The notes under the pieces: generated by a model
The model's input: the letters and a program-made list of their open reading frames with translations, nothing else
Told to the model about the DNA's origin: nothing
Databases searched by the model: none
Translations under genes and position numbers: made by a program
Part shown: positions 12,701 through 25,736 of the stretch, piece by piece
How positions within the stretch are numbered: the stretch's first letter is position 1
Layout: each line of letters opens with the position of its first letter
NCBI GenBank assembly: GCA_029964075.1
Contig: CM057136.1
Coordinates: forward strand, 13,504,381 to 13,568,380
Length of the DNA stretch: 64,000 nucleotides
Direction: 5' to 3'
Source of the DNA: Patiria pectinifera
Lineage: Eukaryota > Echinodermata > Asteroidea > Valvatida > Asterinidae

Positions 12701-15700
12701 AAAGTTTTTGAAGGACTAAATTTAGTCCAATCATGTGGCCATAGAGAGAGGGGGGGCTGATGCTTAGCAGGGAGGCGGGCGGAAGGGCTCTCACAAGTGC
12801 AAAATGGCATTATTTGAGAAAAGTTTGGTCACTGTCCGGGGGGCGGGGGTGGGGGGGAGCGGGAGGGGGGAGAGGGGGGGCGCCCCCTCCGCACCCCCAC
12901 CATCCACCATTTGCCTGTATAGCTGCCTATGCATGCAAGGCTTAAAGTCTGACCTTATGTTTCTCCATCATGTTTGCCGTGGGGCCGACGTACAGGTACA
13001 GCTTGTTGCCCTTGTCAATGATGTACACGTCGTCTTCCGTGACGTTGGACTTGCAGTAAGCCACCTATATATACAAACACAGGTTTAAAAAAAAATAAAC
13101 AAACACAGGTAAAAAAAAAAATAAACCAAAAAAAAAAATCGGATACAATGCAGGTTAACGGTAATTGCTGACTTCGAATATGCAGAGTTAAAGTTGTCCA
13201 GACATGAACATGTTGAAAGATTATGTGCAAGACTATCAGGGCCGGGTATGCAAAAAATATTGTGTTCCGAAAATTTCTGTTCAGAATTGTGTCTGGCAAA
13301 CAGCAAATAAGTGGTTTCGTGGAAGAAAAATAGTACATGCATTATAATCTACAGGGGACTGACAATAAGTGTTATTAAAGTTGTGTCCGAAAAAATATTA
13401 AGGTTCCTTTTGGGGGGGGGGCGCTGTGCAGAGTTGATTTTTCAATTTCCTCAAAATGTGTGAAACTCAAGCTTGTTGTTCAGCTTGCCATCACAAGTCC
13501 CCACGAAATGACGTTATTTCCTACAGACCAGCCACGTGCATCGGCATTTTCAGCGTCAACTTGCATGACGCCCATCGGCTGCGTCGTATTTCGAACACAT
13601 TCCGAGCAAAAAGCGGGCATGCTTGGAACATTTTCAACACTGCGTAATGCATGCTTAACTGCGTAAACTACGCAGTTGCAGTTCTCCTACAGAGAGATGG
13701 CCGTCTGAGAGACACTGAATCAAACACTATTTGTCATTTTCACCTGCGTGACCCGGATGTTTTTCTTCTCCCCGGAGATCTTCAACAAGCGAGGTTTGTA
13801 CTCCTCTGGAGTGACCTTTCGGAAGCCAGAGTCAGCCCCACCTTCCATAGTTCTGCCGAACAAAAAGAGGAAAAAATAAATACGTAACTGATCTGTAGTT
13901 TGTTGTTGGACAAGTGGACGATCGGGTATTTGAAGTCGGCAAATTTCGGCTTCATGCGATGAAACTTCCACTCCGTCGTGTGCCTGGCAGAAGGGCATAT
14001 GCGCTTACGCAATTGCAGGAAAAAAAAAATTTGAACCTGGATTTGAACCTGGGCAGGATTCGAACCCGGGCAGGATTCGCCAATGGCATGTCCACTCACG
14101 TGAAGCTCTTGAAGTACGTCTTGAACAAAGGCGACTCATGCTTCTCCACCTCGCGGTGCTGTATGGGCTTGTCATCTAACAAGGTGTCCAGCTCCACCGT
14201 TTTGTAGGCTGCAGTTCCGTACTCGTCCTGTGTGACGAAGATTTATGACAAAAATTACACAAAATAGCTAGAGACTTAACCCTCCTATGCAAAAATACAT
14301 TCTGTGCCATGTTGTCCTTTCAGTCAAAATCAATCAATGAATGTTGTCAACAGTTCAGAGCTCCCAGCCTACACAACGCAAGACTGACTGGCTGCGACGG
14401 CTCATGTAACTTGATACAGCTGTGCTTTGACTGTGGGTGATTGATAAGCCAGCTGTGCCTACCACATGCCTGATTTTGTCTGTTGACTGAATTTGACTAG
14501 TCACAGTGCTTGCTTGAAATATGATCTGACTGTTGGTGACTAGCCTGTGTAAAAGGCACGGCAGGGACAGAGGTTTTATTTTTTTATTTTTTTATTAATG
14601 TTGTGAAAACCCGACCCAAAACTGAAGCCAACCAGAACCCCCCCCCCAGGCAAACCTGGATCCGCCTCTTAGCATACCTGGGTTGACGCGGAGCCTATCC
14701 AGAAGTGTAGGTCATAATTCAGCTCATTACCGTCTTTCTCTTTCTGCAAAGAAAACAAAAGAATCACACCGAAAATTAATCCCGTAAAGAGTAAGGCCGA
14801 ATATCCATGTGTCCGTTTATGTGCGTATTGCGCTGTGCGTTTATCAGTTGCGCATCCGTGATGCGTACTCTGAAATTCCTTGCATGCAATTTCTCTGCAC
14901 ACCTGACAGACGCAAAGGTTCAAACAGAGAACACGCAGAAGTTTGTCTTTGACCTTGACCTCAAAAGACTTTAAGGACCCCGAGGTTTCGGGACGCTTGA
15001 TCAATACAGTTCCATTTTCCGCTTCAGGTAAATCAACTTTCTACAACATAACCTAACTCCAAACTGTCTTTTACTACGTACTGGACCAAATCCGCCAAAA
15101 TCCATCAATCACACTGCTTCCAATGCATGCTTTGCTTTTAGGCCCCCAGGCCCTAGTCCATCATACTCCATCAAGATTTAGTCAAACTAGGCCTGCAGAA
15201 CACCAAGTCTGCCAACATCCACCAAAATGGGGGGATGGGTTTTGATGGAGCTGGGGACGTTAGGGTTAAGGCGGTACTGTAGTCAAGTTTATCACAAATC
15301 CAGCCACAAAATAAATCATGATTACCCTGGAAAGTCTAGTCTCAAGCAACAGGGGATGGACAATGACAAAGTCTTTAGCACTGCTCTTAATTGAACAGTT
15401 TGTGAATAGACTTGGGACTGGATAGGTTGTGACGGACTCAAATACGACACTTGTGAACACTGTCGTGAACATACGTAGGTGTTGAGGATGATGTAGGAAT
15501 CGCCGTTGTAGAACTTCCCGTACTCCTCCTTGGGCCAGTGCTCCACTTTGAATTTGTTGATGCGCCAGATCTGGAGGCCCGGTTCTTGCCCCGCCCCATT
15601 CCAGGCAGGCTCCGTCTCGGCCGACTCCTTCTTGACCGACTTCTCTGTGTCCGAGCCGAAGAGGGCCAGGTTGGAATCCTTCCAGTCGTACTTCTTGGCT

Positions 15701-15720
15701 TTGACTAGACCGCCCGGCAT
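9730..15720 (-). CDS. Gelsolin/severin-like actin-severing protein (three gelsolin repeats, 9 coding exons, 364 aa)
   Basis: Cytosolic Ca2+-regulated actin-filament severing and capping protein of the gelsolin/severin family. Coding exons in order: 15475-15720, 14678-14743, 14100-14227, 13744-13852, 12954-13064, 11903-12063, 11591-11672, 10505-10600, 9730-9825. All have AG acceptors and GT donors, join in frame, and total 1095 nt including TAA. The N-terminus carries the family's [20 protein letters not shown] block. Repeat G1 (about 45-150) has [36 protein letters not shown] and [11 protein letters not shown]2 (about 160-265) has [16 protein letters not shown]3 (about 271-364) has [16 protein letters not shown]. 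Length fits three-repeat severin/gelsolin-like proteins, not six-repeat gelsolin. An acidic stretch (about 252-269) joins G2 to G3. The exon 5 donor (GTCAGA) is the weakest. The start ATG follows AAG; a noncoding upstream exon is possible. Family assignment is very secure, exact paralogue is not. Confidence 0.93.
10168..10440 (-). mobile_element. tRNA-derived SINE (family A) in the last gelsolin-like intron
   Basis: On the minus strand the head starts near 10440 with a tRNA-like A box (GTGGTTCAATGGTTACGG) and a B box (GGGGTTCAAACCC, about 10375), followed by a body with TTGTGTTCTTGGGCAAGACA and ATACTCCTGG-type motifs. Typical of tRNA-derived SINEs. Confidence 0.75.
11208..11345 (+). repeat. 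Dispersed repeat, copy in a gelsolin-like intron
   Basis: AACTATGGGATCCGTGCACA then AGTACCCCCTCACTGG and AAGAAAGGGAGAGTT, matching 56516-56640 through GAACGC and TCACG(C/T)GAAGACG. Confidence 0.65.
11356..11483. mobile_element. TTAA-MITE end fragment in a gelsolin-like intron
   Basis: Contains CCAAATCCATCTATTTCTGA followed by AAATTACAGCAAAAGCGAAT, matching the right-hand 120 bp of the family. The terminal TTCCCTTTAA is mutated. Confidence 0.6.
12231..12305 (-). repeat. tRNA-like sequence (SINE head or tRNA pseudogene) in a gelsolin-like intron
   Basis: On minus: GGGCAGGATAGCTCAGTTGG (A box), then a degenerate B box GGTTGCAGATACAAACC. The B box departs from GGTTCGANTCC, so it is probably not a functional tRNA gene. 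Confidence 0.6.
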
Positions 15721-15897
15721 CTTGATGGGTTCAAGTGAGTTTCAGATGAAAACAGAATCTGTGGGTTGGAGGGGAAAAAAAGAAGAAAACAACTCATAAA
15801 TCTCAAAATTGGGTAATTTATCCTCATATGAGACTTCATCAGCAGTGTATGCTCAGTGCCGTCTTCAGGAGGGCTGAGAAAAAAAAAACACTCAAAC

Positions 15898-15982
15898 TTA
15901 CTCGGGTGGGACTCGAACCACGACCTTCTGCTTACTAGGGCAGACGTCTTACCACTCGCTGGCTGGTTCGAATCTGATGCAG
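15898..15982 (-). repeat. tRNA-like sequence upstream of the gelsolin-like gene
   Basis: Minus strand: GCGAGTGGTAAGACGTCTGC (A box region) and GTGGTTCGAGTCCC (B box). It lies 180 bp upstream of the gelsolin-like start codon on the same strand. The acceptor stem is not convincing, so a SINE head or tRNA relic is likelier than a tRNA gene. Confidence 0.6.
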
Positions 15983-16290
15983 CAGTTGATGCTGACACAA
16001 GTAAATCATTATTTCGTATGATGGAATTATCCTGTGGGCATATCCCTCATACAATGCCTTATTTTTTCTTGTCTTATATCACAGCTGTGCAGTGAACCCA
16101 TTATACCAGGAAAAGGATCATTCCATATTTGCACGGAGTATTCAGGGCTAATATGGAAATGTATGTTGTACAGGGAACAACCTTATATTGAATAAAACTT
16201 TATAAATTAGATTTTCTGTGTACACTGAAACTACTAAATCACATGAAAGTACAGTTGGCTGAGAGCTAATGTGCTAAGCCTCTTAACTCT

Positions 16291-16840
16291 AACCTTCCCA
16301 AATCCTATCCTCTTTGCAAATTGGGGCGTTTTACAGGATTGGGGCTATATGGCAAAAATGTGTGGCTGATTTTGGAGGATGCACTGTGTCAAGGTCTCAG
16401 GCCGGACCTTGTGTTGTTTATGCTCAGCCATGAATATAGGCCGGGGTTATACTTGAAATCCTCTGCACTGCTCCAGGATGTCCAGGATGTCACTGGCTCT
16501 GCCTCAACATATTGACAGTGATTGCTGGAGGATGTTGCAGGATTGAGGCAGTGGTCACCCCTCCAAGGACCACATTCAAGAAATAACGGAGGATTTTGCA
16601 GGATTGGGGCTGCAAAACCCTAACCTTCCCAAATCCTCCCAAATCCTCTTTGCAAAATGGAGAATTTTGCAGGATTGAGGCTACATATGGCAAAAAGGTG
16701 TGGCTGATTTTGGAGGATGCACTGTGTCAAGGTTGCAAGCTGGACCTTGTGTTGTTTATGCTCAGCTGTGCATAATTTAGGCCTAGGTTATGTATGTCCT
16801 CTGCACTGCTCCAGGATGTCACTGGCGCTGCCTCAAGGAT
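16291..16840 (+). repeat. Tandem duplication, period about 331 bp
   Basis: AACCTTCCCAAATCCT at 16291 and 16622 each begin a unit containing TGTGGCTGATTTTGGAGGAT, GCACTGTGTCAAGG, GGACCTTGTGTTGTTTATGC and CTCTGCACTGCTCCAGGATG. A short AGGATTG(G/A)GGCT motif recurs within. Confidence 0.75.
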
Positions 16841-18389
16841 TGAGGCTGTATGCAATTTTTACATGGAGACAGTTGGAGGATTCTGAGGACTGAGGTTGCA
16901 TCCCAGCAAAAATGCCTAGGGATCGAGTTAGGATTCATCTGAGCCAAACATCAGTACATTCACATGAAATCTTGCCAAAAAAAATAAACTTGATAATGGA
17001 CATGTGTTGTCAATTTCTCGCAGTGTCACTCTTCACAACTTCCTCTCCACTTAGTTAATCAAATCCCAAGACGTCTTCAAGAATATCAAGATGCAATGCC
17101 ATTTTTTTACAAGTGTGAAGAAAAGTGACCACAAGAGACTCCTCAATTTCGAAGGGGAAAAAATACTACCTCGCTCCTGTGTGTGTTGTTTGTACTTAAA
17201 TCACAGCTACATTGTATTCACAATCTCTCTCACGGGAAAAAAAAGAAGACATAAAATTCATTCAGAGGTCACAGCTGCTCTCCAGAGAACCAATTACGAA
17301 AATGAAATGAAATCTCATCACTATCGCCGCGGTAACCGCATCTATATATCATTATCATCATGACAGCATCACACCATGACAACAGTATCATTTTCTTTTT
17401 CTGGTGTTTTCTTCTTTTTTTTTTGTTAATTTTTTTCTCATCAAATTAGCCCTCAGTGTGTGGATGGAAATACCAAATGCATTGCCCCATTCAACCGCTG
17501 TAAAATGACTCATGCAATGTAATTTTATTGAATGCAATCCTTGAAAATACACCTGTGTCTTACTTAACCTTATTTTGCATTTTTCGCTTGGCCATTTTTA
17601 AGGGTATTTTGGTGCCTTTTTAGTTTTTATGCTTATGTCACTTTCCATATTCATGAGCAAAAGTGTGACGACATTTCAGGCAGAAACCTTTAACATTACA
17701 GCTACATTTGTATTTCAGCACCGAAACCAAAATGATAAAATTTTCTGATATTTTGCTTTCATAAATTTTCTTTTCTTTGGTGATTTCTTGTTGTGCCAGT
17801 ACATGGCAGTAAGCCAATGAGCATTTTTTTTTTCACAGATGTTTCAAACGAGCAAATGTTTTGGGTTCACAATTTGAACAGAAACCCACAAACTGAAATG
17901 ACATCTTTTGTCCCGGAAAAGCATGAACATTTGTTTAATGTTCTTAAAAATTGCATTTTTTCAATAAAATTAACCAACACAGTCATGACAGTGATGTCAA
18001 ATTAGTTTTCATACATTTAAAAGGAGTAGAAAGTTGCACAAAATATGTTTCCAAGAAAAAATCATGTCACCGACCCTTTAAATTATCCTGAAAATGTAAA
18101 TCTGTGATGCTGGGTTTTTTTTCTGGGCTTAAAGAAAACGGAGAAAAACAACTGGGCCTCAAAGAAAGGAAATATTGTAATGATCCTGACCCTGAACTGG
18201 AAAACAGCTTGACTTTCCGCAATCAAATGTTATTCGCTGTAACATGAAACGACATGAGCTGAAGTGCCAGTAGCAAACAGGAAGGAAACCTAGACGTGAT
18301 TCTGAAATCTGCGCTTAAGGCTGCAGGGAAATGTTGATGCAAACTTCAAGGGAGGTCATTTAAAAAAACATTTATTTCCTTTGGGGGCT

Positions 18390-18909
18390 GGTGTAGTCTT
18401 TAAATTAAAAATCAAAAAAAAAAAAACTAAATCATTTTTTTGAAATACTTGCTGTGACTGTTTGACAGTGTAAAATAAAAGCATCCTGTAAATCATGGCA
18501 CCCTGTATACTGTCATTTTCAAGAAAAGTGCTATTTTTGTATCAATTCCAGCTGATCGACGATCAGGATCAGCGTTGACTTTTTTTTTTTTTTCAACTTG
18601 CCCCTGAAGATGACACTTGTTTGCAATCGATTACACACCTATGAACGGGTACAAGCCAGCTAGACTGGTTCCCTGACCTTACAATTCCCCAATGTATGTA
18701 ACCTGCTCTGTTCCTGCTCTGTTTCTTCTTATATGGAGTCTGGGAACCAGACTACAGGAAAATGATTGTTTTTCTTGGTTTGTATAGCATTTTCGAACCC
18801 AAAACCTCAAAAAAGTCAGTGTAACTATATTTGTTATATATTTCCAACCCCCCAATTCCATCCATTTCTGAAAATTACAGCAAAAGCAAATGATGTATAT
18901 TCCCTTTAA
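18390..18909. mobile_element. TTAA-flanked MITE, diverged copy
   Basis: The right end ATGTATATTCCCTTTAA (ending 18909) and the inner TAGACTGGTTCCCTGACC block are clear; the core palindrome is mutated and the left end is poorly defined. Confidence 0.65.
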
Positions 18910-21827
18910 CAAGTTTGTATTTCTATATTTTGAAATTCCTGTTCTTTGCAAAAAAGTGTTCCTGTTTTGTTTCAAATGCTATGGTTCGAACTGGCGCGCT
19001 TCTCCACTGATGTGGGCATGGTGGGGGACATGCTTCAGTGGAAAACCTTATATCCTGTCCTCAACCTAGGGAATTGAAAGCACTAGAGGTCAGAAACGGT
19101 TCAAGGAAAGCTAAATTTCGATAGAGGAAGATGGATTTAGGGTTAAAAAGGAGGGAAAACAAAGAATATGAGTCACCGAGGCGAAGAGTACAAAGGCCAA
19201 GTTTGGTTCAAGCTATTTTTGTTTTTTAAGAAAGATGCACAGCACACATTAAGGAGTTAATCTGCATGTCTGGGACGAGTATACAATGTCGTCAGACCGA
19301 TGACGAAAAGTTGAGTCATCCAAGAGTATTGCATTTGTTGCCAAGGCAACAAGAATACATGTACAGTGTACATCCCTGTAGAATTATGCTGCAATTGAAG
19401 CAATCTTTTTTTTTTAGGTTTTCCTCCCTTGTTAAAGAGGAGGGGTGTTGAAAATGACAGAAGTGGCTTGAAATGGCGGTCATCTACAACAGGAAATAAA
19501 TTAATTTCATTCATCTGTGACTGCTATTAGAGAGTGCGTTATACTTTCTGGAGGTCACAGATTTCAGTTTTGCTTCGGTAGTTTCTCTTTGTAAAGCAAA
19601 ATAAGTGATTAATAAGTGTGCGCACGTGTACAGGCACTCAGGTTGTGGGTTTTTTTTGTTGACGATTACCAAGTAAATAATGTGTGTGGGTTGATATGAT
19701 TGGAATTTGCCAATTTTCTTGTTTTGATTTGAGTGAAAATTGAATACAAAAACCAAGAATGGAGGGTCAGGGTACACAAATCCAGAACAGAGAGGCACAC
19801 GCCCCCTATACAGACACCCACTAGGATATTACTCATTTCTGTATGCAGCTGGTGCCCGTGGGTTTGTACCCTACACCCATTCGAAACCCAAAATGAGTCA
19901 TTGTGGTGCTGTGTACGTATCCCATTTTTATCCCAGTGCCAACCGGGCGACACCCATTATTTTGCAACTCTGTACATGCACAATAGGAACTGAAAGGGCA
20001 AGTTTTTAAAAAGGCAGTCACTTGTATCCAGTGACGGAAATGAGGCAAACCACAATTGGAAAATGATAATGCACATGTGTAGGTTTACACGACATGTCCA
20101 TATATGGGCTTTAAAAATATGCCTTTTGACACTGTATTCAATATTTGAGCTGGTTGCATTAATTACAATAGTACAACACGGTTGGCTATTTTGTATACTT
20201 TGTACAAGGACACACATACCGTATTTGTGTGTGTACCTGGGTACATGTATCAAATTCAACCTCGTTCCCGGTGGGTATGCTGCGCCATGTTGGTTTCCAT
20301 CGTGCCTTACGCGATCATAACCCCTGGAATTGTGTAATTGTCACATTTAAATTAGGACTGCAGTCGATGTGTTTAACATGTGATGCAGAGCTTAAAATGT
20401 CGACAGGTGTTTTTTTTCTCCAAACAGCATGGAAAATAATGTCTATCTATCTATCTAAAAAATATTTAAAAATTAGATTTCCACGTCGCGTTATTATAGA
20501 GCAAGGATTTGCAAATGTACAACAAAAGATACAGTTGGGTTTTTGGTTGAAAAACAAGGATTCCAGACTCTACATAAATTGTACATGCAACGCGCAGTCT
20601 TAAAAAAATACACATTCGTACGTGACGTGCAGGAGATACAGCAAGCGCACAGGTATAGGGCGTGCAGTCTTCGAAATACGCACACAGTAGGCTCTGAAGC
20701 TCTATGCTCTCCGATTGTAACTTCATTCATTTGCTAGTGGTATGTGAATAGCCTGCCTAAACGACATCAGAGAGTTCCCATGATCCATTTTTTTTCTTCA
20801 GTGTTACAGCTTTGGAGTGTTTTTGTAAAGGCCCAGTGGTCACTGAATACCCAGTCATTGGGAGGGCATTTCATGTGGCACCTCACTCGTCACTTTTTGT
20901 GAGCTGGATGGGAACATCCAGTGAAATGAACCATTATTAGGGTTGGAAAATAGTTATGATAACCGGATTTTGAAATTTCTGATTTCTTCCACCATAAAAG
21001 AAAAGCTAATATGAGACTTGCTCCTACAAAATCCCAAACAAAGTTCACAAATTTTGATAGGTTTTGGCGTTTTCAAAATCCCGCTGTTCTCAGGAATTTG
21101 AAATTGCCAAAACCTAACAAACAAATTTGGTAACTTTGTCCAGGTTTTGTGGGAGCATTTTTCATAAAAGAAACATAGCCTACCTTACAAAACTGATGTT
21201 TTACAAATCCAGTTAATGTTGTTATCGCCACAATATCAAGCAGGACAATCAAGCAAACACCAAGGCATAGGCCTACACCGCAAGAGTACAACTTGGGTAA
21301 ATGAACGCCCCCTGACACACACAAAAAATGCTTGATTGTTGCCGGGACCGAGACCCTGATAAGACCCACTCATCCGCCCACGGGCATGGCACTCTCAACC
21401 TTCACCTTTTTTAGGGCAGGTATTTTAAACCCAATTTGAGGACGCCTGACTGCTGGCACGTTGCCATGGAGACAGGAAATCCAACCAATGTCTAACATGC
21501 TCCCTCATTTCCTGCTTCGTGGTCTGCGTGTGTCACAGACTAGACTACAAGTTTGTATTCTGGTTGTGCGCGAGGCCAATGTCAGTCAGTGAAACGCCGG
21601 AACGGCAACTCCCGTCATCATGGCCAAGCTTCTTTTACTTTCAGTGGGCGTGCAAAATAAATAAATTGAACTTTAAATTTGTTCAGTGGTCTTTAATTGC
21701 ATTTAAGTTAATCACGGCTCCTTCCTGCTACACTTTAACTTTTGGTTTTGTTCTGTTCACTGATCTTGTAGTCACATACAGCCAGTCTGCATACAGCCTC
21801 CTCAAACGAAACTACAGAGTCTCTTAA

Positions 21828-22413
21828 TTAAAGGGAATATACAACATTTTTAAACATCAATAAACAAAACTACCAAAGTATTATGAAATACTTAACTTGA
21901 CTGTTAGTGAATGACAGTCTTAAGCATCCTGTAAAATCATAGCACCTGGTAGGCTGTCATTTTCAAGAAGAGTGGTATTTTTGTTTTAATTTCCAACGCT
22001 GGTCGGCCGACCATCGTTGGGAAAAAAACTGGCTTTTTTTAAAATACTGCCCCCAATTTACTATATTTTAATAGTTCGTCCGCATTTTGTTTGCAATTGA
22101 TCACACACCTATGAACGGGTACAAGCCAGCCAGACTGGTTCCCTGACCTTACAATTCCACGGCATCTAAAAATTGCTCCGTTTCGTCTTACGTGAGGTCA
22201 GGAACCAGACTACAGGCACACGATTGTTTTTCTTGGTTTTTTTCAGCATCTACGAACACAAAACTTCAAACAAGTCAGTGTAACAATATTTGCTATAAAT
22301 GACGAACCCCCAAATCCATCCATTTCTGAAAATTACAGCAAAAGCAAATGATGGAAAATGATGATGGAAAATAATGATGGAAAAACGCTACAAATGATGT
22401 ATATTCCCTTTAA
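21828..22413. mobile_element. TTAA-flanked MITE, complete copy
   Basis: Starts TTAAAGGGAATATACAACAT and ends with the inverted ATGTATATTCCCTTTAA. It contains the GC-rich palindrome CCAACGCTGGTCGGCCGACC near 22000 and an inner inverted pair based on TCTGGTTCCCTGACC. A 40-50 bp insertion rich in GATGGAAAA lies near the right end. No coding capacity. Confidence 0.8.
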
Positions 22414-22942
22414 TGTTATCTCTGGCTGAACAGCATGTCTGTAATTTATAATTGTACACGCACGACATATTGATCCTAATATGGTGCCTGCTTGTACGTA
22501 TTGGTAAAAAGGTACATGCACCCCCACAAATCTGTGTTTATTTTCAGACCTTTCAAAATACATTTGGCAGCTTTTCAACAAGCTTCAGAACACCCATTCC
22601 TTTTCTCAAATCCAACTGGTACTCTGTATGCCACTGAGAGGCAGCACACTGGTGGAGAAATCTGCCTGGGAACCATTCATCTGGGGATTTATGGAATGTG
22701 GAGGTATGCAAAGGTCACATAACCGGTCAAGCAGATCCTGTGGGATTGCTCCTTTAAGCCTGCACATTTGTATATTTTCTGTGAACAGGTGTGTTATGCG
22801 ATCCAACAGGATACAGTCCTGTATGTACCACTGCACAATACACAAAATGCATGCATACACAGTCAATGTGTACATAGGCTACAATGTAGGCCCCATGTAC
22901 ATGTACATGTACATGTATGGTTTTACATGAACTTGTGAAGTT

Positions 22943-23483
22943 TTAAAGCAAATGTACAACATTTGCTTTTGCTGTAATTTTCAGAAAGAAATGGATTTGG
23001 AGGAATAGTATGTTAAAGCAAATATTGTTAAACTGACTTGCTTCACGTTTTGGGTTCCTAAATGCTGGAGAAACCAAGAAAACCAATCCTGTTCTAAGTT
23101 CTTGTAGTCTGGTTCCCTGACCCCACTTAAGATGAAACGAAGCAAATAGACGTTGGGGAATTATACGGTCAGGGAATCAGTCTAGCTGGCTTGTACCCCT
23201 TCACAGGTGTGTAATTAATTGCAAAGAAAATGCGGAATAATTAATATAGGAAAAATTAGGAGCAGTTTTTTTTTAAAAGCCAATTTTCTCCAACGCTGGT
23301 CGACCGACCAGCATTGGAAATTGATACAAAAATACCACTGTACTTAAAAATGTCAGCACACCAGGAGCCGTGATTGTACAGGATGCTTTAGACTGTCACT
23401 TCCTAACAGTCCAGTAACAAATTTCATGGTAATTTGATCATTTTGTTTTTGTGATGTTTGCAAATGTTGTATCTTCCCTTTAA
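22943..23483. mobile_element. TTAA-flanked MITE, opposite orientation, left end eroded
   Basis: Same family as 21828-22413, inverted. The right end GTTGTATCTTCCCTTTAA is intact; the left end lacks the GGGAA block. The palindromic core around 23290-23320 and the inner TCTGGTTCCCTGACC / GGTCAGGGAATCAG pair are present. Confidence 0.75.
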
Positions 23484-24631
23484 GGTAATAACAGTTTAGC
23501 TACAGCCCCCCCCCCCCAAAAAAGAGGGGGCGGGGAGGAAATAGGGAATTAATCCTTGGTCGTGTCGCCCACCATGTTGGGCTCTCGGGTTGCACATTTG
23601 AAATGAAACGAAGACAGTTTGATAGGAAGTCCAATTTCTCTTTTACTAAGCTTTCCAGGTGATCATGTCTCCGTGCTTTGTTGAAGGAAATGGATGCTAA
23701 CTAGAAATGGATAAAATCAGAAACGGAAATACGGCAAAGGTGTTTGGAATGGAGTACACAATTTGTATACTGTACATTTTATGTACATAGATGTACATAC
23801 TGGTTTGGTGGAGTACATTTCTGTCCATACAAGTTCTTTGCCGTTAGTAAAATTATATGAACGAGTACATAACTGAGGCAAATTTTCCACAAGGATGAGA
23901 ATTATAGTAAAAAGAAGTATGAATACATGTACATAATCATTTATATTGAGTATAAGTATGTAAACTGCAATGATATGAGTACCTCAATGAAAATTCAAAA
24001 CATATGTCAATGGTTAAATTTGAGAAAGAATATTAAATGTATTTATGTAATGTACAGGGTTACCCAAGAAAATGCAACCCTAAAACATTTAAAACCCAAA
24101 AATGTGCTCTATGAATTTTTATGTTTTGGAAATCAGATTAAAAATGAGAGATTTTTCTTTCAAATATCAAAAAAATCATGAAAACAGCACATTGGGTTGC
24201 TGAGAAAATAATATGGGGAAGATACGCCTAACGTAAAGGCACTGTATGGGCTCAAAAATAAAATCCTCATAAATTCTTGACATGTACTTACTTTTTTTTA
24301 CCCACAACCACCATGTAAATTATTTTATGGCCTTATGCATTGATTTTACAGCAAAGGCACCTCGGATCTGTGAAGTTAAACATTTACAACACCTAGACAA
24401 TCTAATAAAATGTACACAAATGTATGTACATTACACGGTATGCACATTGTGTAAATAATACCAGCATTTCACATGAATTGACGACTGAACACTCCTGTTT
24501 AATCATGGAGATAAGAATGGTATGAATGAATCAACGAACGCTAGTGGAGAGGTTTCGTGCTAATGGGGATTATCTGAGGTGTTATTTACTCAAAGGGTGG
24601 GGCGATGCATATGAACCAACACAACCAGGGG

Positions 24632-24905
24632 ATCAGGTTGGTGTAGTGGTACTTTCCTCGCCTTCCACCGCTGTGACCTGGGTTCGAATTCCGCCTGGGC
24701 CAATAATGGATTGGGTTTTCAGTCCCTGCCTGATTCCGTGGGTTTTCCGTTGAACATCATCCTGGGGTTTTCTTCCCACCACTAAAACTGTAATTTCCCT
24801 CCACATCTTCTACCAAGGACCCCACTAGAAATAAATCGAGAGACTTTCGTGGGCTATCCAGCCAACTGCTGAATAATCGTCAAAAAAAATTTAATAAACA
24901 AATAA
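24632..24905 (+). mobile_element. tRNA-derived SINE (family C)
   Basis: A-box-like GGTTGGTGTAGTGGTAC and B box GGGTTCGAATTCC are followed by TTGGGTTTTCAGTCCCTGCC and a body ending in an A-rich, AATAAA-repeat tail near 24900. Short reading frames through it are not genes. Confidence 0.7.
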
Positions 24906-25434
24906 ATAAACCTGTTATCATCATTATAAAAAAAAATGTTGAATTTTGTGTGAGAGGATCAAAACATGAACATTTTAAATTAAGATCTTTATTTATCCTT
25001 CCACAGAACGAAGGCATTCATTCCCCATCCCTAGGAAACTAATCAAAAATCCTGATTGCAAAAAAATAATAATAATTTTATTCAGATGAAAACATATGGA
25101 ATACTGCACATAATAATGCAATGATAGAGCAACAGAGGACAGTAGATTTCGTATGGGTTCTCGTAAAACAGAACTGAAAATTAAAAAAACACACACAATT
25201 GCAACTGGGGAATTCCAGCGTTTATGAAAGTACGTGTTATGGGCTTGACAGAGCCAATTAAACCACGATATCTAATTAATGTTTCAGAGATATGATCCAA
25301 AACTCCCAGTCTATAATCTCCTTGACCATTACTAGATGGTAAGATGTATTAGATTTGAAAATTACATTATCAGGTTTATTCACCAAGTTCTTAATAGCTC
25401 TGTCGCGGACATAACATAACGCAGGAATTACCCC

Positions 25435-25736
25435 ATGGGCCTCATTCACAAGTCGGCCATATCAAGTCGGCCAGGGAACATCTTAATTTTTGGAACTTAC
25501 GAAGAGAAATGAAAGCAAGTTAATTCCTACTTAATTCAGGTCTGCTTCAAAGAATAATTTTAAATTTGTGATTAAAAATTCCCTAATGTTTAAAGCCAGA
25601 TTGAAATAAAACCAGTAAATTAAGGCTGCATTGTGCCTGCATAAATAGTCTGGCGCCATCCCATTGAACAGTTAACACTTAATGAAATATGCTCAGGGAA
25701 CGCAACAAAAATGGCCGACTCGTGAATAGGGCCCAT
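25435..25736. mobile_element. MITE of about 302 bp with terminal inverted repeats
   Basis: Left end ATGGGCCTCATTCACAAGTC; right end inverted ATGGGCCCTATTCACGAGTC, each continuing into GGCCAT and a GGGAAC block. No coding capacity. Confidence 0.65.
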
